A DNA stretch of 7,159 nucleotides, from assembly GCA_035541735.1 (NCBI GenBank), contig DATKMS010000123.1:1-7159 (forward strand), in the 5' to 3' direction. This document shows, piece by piece, positions 1 to 5,749 of this stretch (position 1 is its first letter; every line of letters starts with the position of its first letter). The position numbers were made by a program, and so were the translations under genes. Origin of the DNA: DATKMS01 sp035541735 (GTDB lineage: Bacteria; Desulfobacterota; Binatia; HRBIN30). The notes beneath the pieces were generated by a model. The model searched no databases, had not been told where the DNA came from, and was given only the letters and a program-made list of their open reading frames with translations.

Positions 1-69
1 CACATGTACGAGACCGTTCGCCAGCATGCCGGACAGGTGTACGTCCTGGACACGACCAAACTATGGTGA
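1..69 (+). CDS. 3' end of an unidentified gene (partial)
   Basis: The first 22 codons form an open frame that ends in TGA at 67-69. Most of its codons end in G or C, as in the clear genes downstream, whereas the other two forward frames look less coding-like. The visible tail ends ...VYVLDTTKLW and is too short to assign a family. The gap to the patatin gene is only 39 bases and the frame is the same, so the two genes may be cotranscribed. The 5' part lies outside the window. A non-coding stretch open by chance cannot be excluded. Confidence 0.5.
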   Translation, partial: HMYETVRQHAGQVYVLDTTKLW

Positions 70-108
70 CCGGTACCTACCTGGAACATACCCGCCCAGA
101 GAGATGAG

Positions 109-2808
109 ATGAGCGACACAGCACGAACCGCAGCCGTCGAACGGGCAACGGCGATTGCGAAGGGCAGCACTCCGCTGCCAGGTTACCCGGTGCTCAAGGA
201 TCTCGTGCGTGACCTCAAGGGCGAATTGCAGTTCGGCAGGGCACGCAAGCTGATCGCTGCGGCGCTGGGAAGGGATGGCAAGGACAGCGGCAGCGCACGC
301 CAACGCTTCTCGCCGGAGGAGGAGCTGTGGCTCATGCAACAGCTGGCCCTCTGTACGTACAAGGACGAGGAGCTGCTGCCGGGCGCGCGCTTTCGCGATG
401 CGTTGAAAGTGCTGACCGAGATCGGTCTGCGCGATCCGCAGACGACGAACGCCGAGACACTGGCCCTCGGCGGCGCGGTGTACAAGCGCAAGTTCGAGTT
501 CGCCGGCCAGCTCGATGATCTGCAAGAGTCGCTGGCTCTCTACCGCGCCGGTTGGGAGCGCCGCCCGGTCGACGAGCCGTACGTGCAGGAGCGGCCCTAC
601 TCCGCCGTGAACGCCGCGTATGTTCTGGACCTGCTGGCCACCCGTGCCGCCGCGATCGCGCACCGCAGCGGAACGACCTCCACGTTGGCGGCCAGCTACG
701 CGCAGCAGGCGGCGCAGCTTCGCGCCGACGCGCTGACATATCTGCGCAAGCATTTTCACGAGCCGACGCAACCCACCGGGACGTACTGGGACGCGGTGAC
801 GTGGGCCGAGGCGTACTTGGGGGCCAAGGAATACGCCGCCGCCGAGCCCTGGCTGACGTATGCACGGGAAAACCTCCCTTCGGAGTGGGAACAGCAAACG
901 ACCTTCAAGCAACTGGTCGGCCTGGCCCGGCTCCAGCAAGTGGGTATGCCGCAAGAAGGCTCGTCACCTGTCACCTGGTCTCCAGCCTGGCGAGCGCTGC
1001 ACGCCTTTCTGGGCGATGCCACCGAGACAGCGCTGTCGTGCTACAGAGGCAAAGTCGGTCTCGCCCTCTCCGGCGGCGGGTTTCGCGCTTCGCTCTTCCA
1101 TCTCGGTGTCCTCGCACGTCTGGCGGAGATGGACGTCCTGCGGTTCGTCGAGGTGCTGTCCACGGTCTCCGGGGGCAGCATCGTCGGGGCGCATTACTAT
1201 CTCGAAGTGCAGCGCCTTCTCGAGCGCCGGCGGGATCGGCAGATCGCTCGCGAGGACTACATCCGCATCGTCCGCCGGGTGCAGCGCAAGTTCTTCCACG
1301 GCGTGCGCAAGAACCTGCGCATGCGCGCGCTGTCCAACCTGGGTTGCAACCTGCGCATGCTGATGACCGACTCCTATACGCGCAGCCACCGGCTCGGAGA
1401 GCTGTACGAGCGCGAGCTCTTCGTGCACATACAGGACGACAAGCAGGACGGTGCGCGGACGATGCCACAGCTGCTCGTCACTCCCGCCGCGGCAGCCGCG
1501 ACCAACGGCTTCAACCCCAGGTTCTCCAACTGGCAGCGGCGGGCCAAGGTCCCCGTGTTGCTGCTCAACGCGACGTCGCTCAACTCGGGGCACAACTGGC
1601 AGTTCACCGCGAGCTGGATGGGTGAGCCGCCGGGGCTGTTTGAGCCCGAAGCTGACATCGACGCGAACGTGCGCTACCGGCGCCTCTACTACGGTGAGGC
1701 GCCAACCAAGCCGCTGAAGACGTATCGCCTCGGGTATGCCGTGGCTGCCTCGGCTTGTGTGCCCGGCCTGTTCGAGCCGTTGGTCCTCAATGGTCTCTAT
1801 CCCGGGCGCACGGTCCGCCTCGTCGATGGCGGTGTGCACGACAATCAAGGCGTCGAGTCTCTCCTCGACGAAGGCTGCACGTTGATCCTCTGCAGTGACG
1901 CCTCGGGACAGATGGAAGACATCGAGCGGCCCTCCGACACGTTTATCGGTGTGCCGCTGCGCTCGAACAGCATTCTTCAGGACCGAATACGCGAGGCGGA
2001 GTACCAGGATCTGCGTGGGCGCGTGGAGAACCGCGCCCTGCAGGGGCTGTTTTTCGTCCACCTCAAGAAGGGACTCACCGTTGCGCCGCTGGATTGGATC
2101 GATTGCAAAGAACCCACCCCGGTTCCACAGCGCTCGCTGGCCACGACCGACTATGGCGTCGACCGCGACATCCAGCGTTGCCTGGCGGCGATACGCACTG
2201 ATCTCGATTCCTTCACCGAGGTCGAGGCATACGCACTGATGGCGAGCGGCTATCTGATGACCGAGGGCGAATTTCGTTCGCTGCAAAGCGAGCACCGGCA
2301 GAGCGGCGCAAGCGGAACCTGGGGCGACTTCCAGGTCGACGCTCCACGCGGGCGCTGGCCATTCCTGCGTCTCGCCGACCTCATGCGGCAGCCGGCGGAC
2401 TCGGCCGATTGCCGACGGCGCGATCTGGCCCTGCAGCTCCGTGCAGGTTCGGGCTTGCTCTTCAAAGTGTGGATGCTCGTGCCCTGGCTGCGCGCATTGG
2501 CGATCAGCGGCGCTGTCGGGGTCGCGGTGCTCTTGACCTGGCTCATGTTCCGCACGTGGGATTCGCCGCTACCGGCGCTGCAGTGGCACGTCACCGTGGG
2601 CCACGCTGTCGTTGCCCTCCTGCTTCTCGTCGTCGCTACCGTGTATCCCGTACTCAAATGGCTAAGCCCTCAGAGCGCTGTTCGCGGGTACTTGGGCAAG
2701 GCGGCGGTGGCGCTGGCAGGCTGGGTGGCCAGCAATGTGCACCTGCTGATCTTCGACCGACTGTATCTGGCCCGCGGGCGTCTGCGTCGGCTCCTGCGGT
2801 TGCAGTAG
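109..2808 (+). CDS. Patatin-like phospholipase with N-terminal TPR/TRAFs-binding-like region and C-terminal membrane segments
   Basis: This 899-residue protein is a predicted serine lipid acyl hydrolase of the patatin family, which uses a Ser-Asp dyad. The patatin domain spans about residues 314-600: the glycine-rich oxyanion loop is GGGFR at 322-326, the nucleophile elbow is SGGSIVG with Ser357, and the catalytic Asp573 lies in the DGG motif (LVDGGVHDNQG). Residues ~70-290 are helical and repeat-like. The segment around 117-175 (ETLALGGAVYKRKF, LYRAGWERR, YSAVNAAYVLDLL) resembles the TPR-type TRAFs-binding region (DUF4071) that precedes the kinase in ASK-type MAP3Ks; this is a family-level resemblance judged by eye. 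Near the C-terminus, hydrophobic stretches at ~790-813 and ~829-851, perhaps also 865-880, suggest membrane anchoring. There is no N-terminal signal peptide. ATG 109 is the first start after the in-frame stop at 67-69 and follows AGAGAG at 98-103. Substrate is unknown. The patatin assignment is firm; the N-terminal assignment is moderate. Confidence 0.93.
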   Translation: MSDTARTAAVERATAIAKGSTPLPGYPVLKDLVRDLKGELQFGRARKLIAAALGRDGKDSGSARQRFSPEEELWLMQQLALCTYKDEELLPGARFRDALKVLTEIGLRDPQTTNAETLALGGAVYKRKFEFAGQLDDLQESLALYRAGWERRPVDEPYVQERPYSAVNAAYVLDLLATRAAAIAHRSGTTSTLAASYAQQAAQLRADALTYLRKHFHEPTQPTGTYWDAVTWAEAYLGAKEYAAAEPWLTYARENLPSEWEQQTTFKQLVGLARLQQVGMPQEGSSPVTWSPAWRALHAFLGDATETALSCYRGKVGLALSGGGFRASLFHLGVLARLAEMDVLRFVEVLSTVSGGSIVGAHYYLEVQRLLERRRDRQIAREDYIRIVRRVQRKFFHGVRKNLRMRALSNLGCNLRMLMTDSYTRSHRLGELYERELFVHIQDDKQDGARTMPQLLVTPAAAAATNGFNPRFSNWQRRAKVPVLLLNATSLNSGHNWQFTASWMGEPPGLFEPEADIDANVRYRRLYYGEAPTKPLKTYRLGYAVAASACVPGLFEPLVLNGLYPGRTVRLVDGGVHDNQGVESLLDEGCTLILCSDASGQMEDIERPSDTFIGVPLRSNSILQDRIREAEYQDLRGRVENRALQGLFFVHLKKGLTVAPLDWIDCKEPTPVPQRSLATTDYGVDRDIQRCLAAIRTDLDSFTEVEAYALMASGYLMTEGEFRSLQSEHRQSGASGTWGDFQVDAPRGRWPFLRLADLMRQPADSADCRRRDLALQLRAGSGLLFKVWMLVPWLRALAISGAVGVAVLLTWLMFRTWDSPLPALQWHVTVGHAVVALLLLVVATVYPVLKWLSPQSAVRGYLGKAAVALAGWVASNVHLLIFDRLYLARGRLRRLLRLQ

Positions 2809-2827
2809 AGGCGGGATCACCGCGGCG

Positions 2828-2871
2828 GGCGTCTGCTGAAAAAGCTCCGTCAAGACGTTTGAACAGACGCC
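2828..2871 (+). repeat. Inverted repeat in the patatin-peptidase gap
   Basis: GGCGTCTG at 2828-2835 is perfectly complementary to CAGACGCC at 2864-2871, giving an 8-base stem with a 28-base loop, starting 20 bases after the patatin stop. No T-run follows, so it is not a classical intrinsic terminator. It may aid termination or be the remnant of a dispersed palindromic element. The rest of the 190-base gap (2809-2998) shows no gene; a TATGGT (2904-2909) could be a -10 box but has no matching -35. Confidence 0.45.
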
Positions 2872-2998
2872 AACGAGACGCTCGGAAGACGCGTCCGTGA
2901 TCGTATGGTGAGCTGCGATGACGATCTCGCGGATCATCGTGAGGCTTCGTCGCGTGATTTGTCGAGCGGTAACGCCAGGGGAAAGGAGCGAATAACTC

Positions 2999-3796
2999 AT
3001 GGCATCACTCAAAGGGGCAAGACGCATCGAAACCGGCAGCAAAAGAGGCTATGGCTGGGTGCCCGACCTCCCCGACCACCGCGACATTTCCTACGGCGTG
3101 GTGCGCAAACCCGCTGCCAAGCTGCCGGCGGCGGTCGACCTGCGACACAAATGTTCACCCGTCGAGGATCAGGGCAATCTCGGGAGCTGCACCGGCAACG
3201 CCCTCGCCGGCGCGGTTGAGTTCCTGGAGAAGAAAGACAATGTCACCCCGTTCGTGAACGTGAGCCGGCTGTTCGTCTATTACAACGAGCGCGTGATCGA
3301 GCACAGCGTCAACGAAGATGCGGGCGCCATGATCCGTGATGGCATCAAGACGCTGGTGAAGCAGGGGGTGTGCTCGGAGAAGAAGTGGCCATACGTGATA
3401 TCCCAGTTCACCAAGAAGCCGAGTCCGGCGTGCTACAAGGAGGCGCTTGCGCATCAAGTCCTCTCCTACGCCCGCATTCAAACGCTCGACGAGATGCGCG
3501 GTTGTTTGGCTGAAGGGTATCCGTTTGTGTTCGGTTTCAGCGTGTATGAGAGCTTCGAATCGGACCAGGTTGCCAAGACGGGGGTGGCGCCGATGCCGAA
3601 GCCGAAGGAGAAAATGCTCGGCGGGCATGCGGTGCTGGGCGTCGGCTACGACGACGGGCAAAAGCGCTTCCTCGTGCGCAACTCGTGGGGGAGTGGCTGG
3701 GGGATGAAGGGCTACTTCACATTGCCGTACGACTACCTTGCCGATCGGAACCTGTCGGACGACTTCTGGACGATCCGGCGCCAGGAGAAATTCTAG
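2999..3796 (+). CDS. Papain-family (C1) cysteine peptidase
   Basis: The 265-residue product is a papain-fold cysteine peptidase. All catalytic elements are visible: oxyanion Gln58 in PVEDQGNLGSC, nucleophile Cys64, His210 in GGHAVLGVGYDDG and Asn228 in VRNSWGSGWGMKGYF. The residues after the Cys are TGNAL instead of the WAF of classical papains, which is usual for bacterial C1 relatives that begin with a GWVPDLPDHRD-like segment (present here at 19-29). The nucleophile lies only 64 residues from the N-terminus and no signal peptide or inhibitory pro-domain is seen, so a cytoplasmic enzyme active without pro-peptide removal is inferred. ATG 2999 follows an in-frame TAA at 2993-2995 and a good ribosome binding site, AAGGAG at 2983-2988, 10 bases upstream. 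It is co-directional with the patatin gene, 190 bases downstream, and may have its own promoter. Substrates are unknown. Confidence 0.93.
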   Translation: MASLKGARRIETGSKRGYGWVPDLPDHRDISYGVVRKPAAKLPAAVDLRHKCSPVEDQGNLGSCTGNALAGAVEFLEKKDNVTPFVNVSRLFVYYNERVIEHSVNEDAGAMIRDGIKTLVKQGVCSEKKWPYVISQFTKKPSPACYKEALAHQVLSYARIQTLDEMRGCLAEGYPFVFGFSVYESFESDQVAKTGVAPMPKPKEKMLGGHAVLGVGYDDGQKRFLVRNSWGSGWGMKGYFTLPYDYLADRNLSDDFWTIRRQEKF

Positions 3797-3888
3797 CCGC
3801 CTGCCAGGCTTGGAAGTCCACAGCGACCAAGGGGAGTTACCATAGGAAGGACGCTGGCGGCAGGCTGCGTCCGGCCGACTGCATCCGA

Positions 3889-3932
3889 CGGCACGGATTG
3901 GCGCAGCCCAGCCGCTGCACAGCGCCGTGCCG
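3889..3932 (+). repeat. Hairpin with nested inner stem
   Basis: CGGCACGG at 3889-3896 pairs perfectly with CCGTGCCG at 3925-3932. An inner stem GCAGC (3903-3907) / GCTGC (3914-3918) closes a 6-base loop. It lies about 90 bases after the peptidase stop. It could be a T-tract-less terminator or a structured RNA element; no function can be assigned from sequence. Confidence 0.4.
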
Positions 3933-4057
3933 GCCGGGCGCGACGTGCCAGTGTCTCAGCCGGGGAAGGCGGCGCCGTTGAACCGCTTGCATCCTGACGT
4001 GCCCGTGCCATCCTACGGGGATGCCGCCGAGCACCACTAGGCTCCCCAACCGGACCA

Positions 4058-4089
4058 CCGACCACGACCTCCTTGACGTACGTGGTTGG
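4058..4089 (+). repeat. Hairpin shortly upstream of the channel gene
   Basis: CCGACCACG (4058-4066) can pair with CGTGGTTGG (4081-4089), with one G-T wobble and a 14-base loop. It ends 27 bases before the channel start codon. The loop contains CCTCCTT, which is complementary to a Shine-Dalgarno sequence, so an influence on translation is conceivable but not shown. Confidence 0.35.
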
Positions 4090-4116
4090 CGCGGCTGAGC
4101 CGTCCACTCTGAGGCC

Positions 4117-5625
4117 ATGGCCTGGTTCTACGAGCTGACCTCACATCCGATCCTGAGCTCGAGTCTCTACGTCCTGCTTGCGCTGGGCTGCGTGGTGCTG
4201 CGCCAGCTCGTCCATTTGACACGACTGGGCCGCAGCTTGGACGCGTCCTTTACGCTCATCATCTGCGGACTCGCGGTGGGGACGATCGGGCTGGTGACGA
4301 CGGGCGCCAACTGGGTCGCGCTTGCGCCGTACTTCAACGCCGTCCTCTTCGGCACCGTCGCCATCGGCGTCGTACGCATTCTGCTGACGCTGTTCGTCGA
4401 CTTCTACCTGCAGCAGCGCGGCGGGGCAGCGGTGTCGGCGATCTTCCGCGACGTCGCCAGCGTGATCGCCTACTTCCTGGTGATCGTCGTGGTGCTACGC
4501 TCGACGCTCGACATCAATCTGGCGTCGCTCGTGGCCACGTCGGCGGTGCTGACGGTCATCGTCGGTCTGGCGTTGCAGGACGTGCTCAGCAACCTGTTCA
4601 GTGGCTTGGTGCTCGAACTGGAGGCGCCGTTCAGCCGCGGCGACTGGGTGCGTATCGGAGCCTTCGAAGGCAAGGTCGAAGAGACTGGCTGGCGGACGAC
4701 CAAGCTGCGCACGCGGGTGAACGAGTTGGTGACGTTGCCGAACGCCATGCTGTCGAAGGAAGCCTTGGTGAATTACTCGCGTCCCGACCCATCGTTTGGT
4801 GACACCTTGCACTTCGAGGCGGCCTACGAGGCGCCGCCGAACGTGGTGAAGGATGCGGTGCTGAGCGTGCTGGATGCCGACACGGCGGTGCTGCGCGTGC
4901 CGCGCGCCGAAGTCTGGCTGACCAAGTACGGGGAGAGCGGCGTCGCCTACACCGTCCGCTACTGGATCACCGACTTCAACAATCTCGAACGCATTCGCAA
5001 TCGCATCATGAGCAACCTGTGGTACGCCCTGCGGCGCGCCAACGTGCGCATCCCGTTCCCGGCGCGCGATCTCTTCATCTACCAAGGCAGTGCACCACAG
5101 CTGCTTGCCGCCGAGCGCCCCGACACGGTCGCCATGCTGCGCGGCGTCCCGCTGCTGGCACCGCTGGACGATGCGGCGCTCGGACGCTTGGCAACGCGCG
5201 TGCGGCGCGTGATCTTCGGCGCGGGCGAATTTGTGGTGCGCGAAAATGAACCGGGAGATTCGTTCTACGTGATCGAACGCGGTGCAGCCGAGGTGATGGT
5301 GGGCACCGACGGCGCGGCGCGCATGGTCGGCCGTCTGCAGACGGCCGACGTCTTCGGCGAGATGTCGCTGCTTGCCGGCGAGCCCCGTTCCGCCACCGTG
5401 CGCGCGGCGACGGACTTGTCGGTTCTGGTCGTCGATCGCGAGGCGTTCAAGGAGATCATCAGCACGGACCCCGCCATTCTCGATCCGCTCAGCATGATCG
5501 CGGCGCGCCGGCAAGCCGAGCAACAAGAACACCGTCGCTCGCTGGCATCGATGCCCTCGGTCGATGTCGACCATCAGCAAGCGCAGCGCCTGCGCGAGCG
5601 CATCAAAGCCTTCTTTCGACTGTAG
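4117..5625 (+). CDS. MscS-family channel with C-terminal cyclic-nucleotide-binding domain (bCNG type)
   Basis: The 502-residue inner-membrane protein joins an MscS channel to a cyclic-nucleotide-binding (CNB) domain. Hydrophobic segments lie at ~12-34, 43-62, 72-97 and 113-128, followed by the pore-lining helix (~135-166, including VIVGLALQDVLSNLFSG). The MscS beta domain follows (170-222: APFSRGDWVRIG, GKVEETGWRTTKLRT, LPNAML), then the alpha/beta domain to ~320. The CNB domain spans ~338-450, and its phosphate-binding cassette FGEMSLLAGEPRSATV (413-428) keeps the key Glu415 and Arg424. A charged tail ends the protein. This is the architecture of bacterial cyclic-nucleotide-gated channels, a branch of the MscS superfamily in which ligand binding, more than membrane tension, is thought to gate the pore. 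It is much longer than E. coli MscS (286 residues) because of the CNB domain and extra helix. The ligand (cAMP, cGMP or other) cannot be read from sequence. An in-frame TGA at 4096-4098 makes ATG 4117 the first start, but the only purine-rich motif, GAGG at 4111-4114, is too close to be a normal ribosome binding site. Confidence 0.94.
   Translation: MAWFYELTSHPILSSSLYVLLALGCVVLRQLVHLTRLGRSLDASFTLIICGLAVGTIGLVTTGANWVALAPYFNAVLFGTVAIGVVRILLTLFVDFYLQQRGGAAVSAIFRDVASVIAYFLVIVVVLRSTLDINLASLVATSAVLTVIVGLALQDVLSNLFSGLVLELEAPFSRGDWVRIGAFEGKVEETGWRTTKLRTRVNELVTLPNAMLSKEALVNYSRPDPSFGDTLHFEAAYEAPPNVVKDAVLSVLDADTAVLRVPRAEVWLTKYGESGVAYTVRYWITDFNNLERIRNRIMSNLWYALRRANVRIPFPARDLFIYQGSAPQLLAAERPDTVAMLRGVPLLAPLDDAALGRLATRVRRVIFGAGEFVVRENEPGDSFYVIERGAAEVMVGTDGAARMVGRLQTADVFGEMSLLAGEPRSATVRAATDLSVLVVDREAFKEIISTDPAILDPLSMIAARRQAEQQEHRRSLASMPSVDVDHQQAQRLRERIKAFFRL
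5326..5349. repeat. Perfect 24-base palindrome within the CNB coding region
   Basis: The half GTCGGCCGTCTG (5326-5337) is followed directly by its exact reverse complement CAGACGGCCGAC (5338-5349). It coincides with eight whole codons (V-G-R-L-Q-T-A-D, residues 404-411) just before the phosphate-binding cassette. The symmetry stops exactly at both codon boundaries. The function is unknown. Confidence 0.9.
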
Positions 5626-5646
5626 AGGCCGTCGATGATCGGGCCG

Positions 5647-5667
5647 CGGACATGTTTGTCCGGACAA
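5647..5667. repeat. Overlapping hairpin and palindrome in the channel-rsmI spacer
   Basis: CGGACA (5647-5652) pairs with TGTCCG (5657-5662) around a TGTT loop. The right arm also forms half of a second perfect 12-base palindrome, TTGTCC/GGACAA (5656-5667). The two structures share bases and exclude one another. The 12-base palindrome has the form of a dimeric repressor operator, but no regulator is known. Confidence 0.4.
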
Positions 5668-5691
5668 TTCTCCCGGTGTGTCGTAGGGGTA

Positions 5692-5713
5692 GGGGCACAG
5701 CGCGCTGTGCCCC
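5692..5713. repeat. Perfect 22-base palindrome upstream of rsmI
   Basis: GGGGCACAGCG (5692-5702) is followed by its exact reverse complement CGCTGTGCCCC (5703-5713). It lies 66 bases after the channel stop and 36 bases before the rsmI start. The left flank repeats TAGGGG twice (5684-5689 and 5690-5695). The form GTAGGGGCAC...GTGCCCC resembles dispersed REP-like palindromes common in environmental genomes; this is from memory and copy number cannot be seen here. It could also stop transcription of the channel gene, but no T-run follows. Confidence 0.7.
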
Positions 5714-5749
5714 GCCGCCGCGAACATCGAGCACCTCGGTAACCGCGGC

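Larger units (their letters stand above)
3797..4116 (+). other. 320-base intergenic region without a supported gene
   Basis: This gap is very GC-rich. Open frames crossing it on either strand lack ribosome binding sites and recognisable protein content. It holds two hairpins (3889-3932 and 4058-4089), a near-perfect 9-base direct repeat (CTGCGTCCG at 3865-3873, CTGCATCCG at 3879-3887) and TTGACG at 4073-4078, which matches a -35 box but has no good -10 at 16-18 bases. No T-tract terminator is seen after the peptidase gene. Confidence 0.6.

Noticed and set aside
62..67. TATGGT before the patatin gene as a -10 box
   Set aside because: No acceptable -35 lies 16-18 bases upstream, and the bases overlap the likely 3' end of the preceding gene.
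552..1625. 357-codon forward frame overlapping the patatin gene
   Set aside because: The Arg/Ala/Pro-rich translation is a +1/+2 shadow; the overlapping frame contains the patatin motifs.
964..2295. 443-codon open frame on the minus strand within the patatin gene
   Set aside because: It is entirely antisense to the patatin catalytic region and its composition is typical of a GC-rich shadow frame.
3793..4118. Minus-strand frames of about 93-104 codons in the peptidase-channel gap
   Set aside because: They show no ribosome binding site, no recognisable domain and a low-complexity Arg/Pro/Ala/Ser composition, and they overlap each other in different frames.
109..5625. A complete CBASS defence operon (patatin effector plus nucleotide-responsive channel)
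   Set aside because: No CD-NTase cyclase or accessory Cap gene is visible, the channel has a standard CNB domain and not a SAVED or CARF-type sensor, and the gaps are long.
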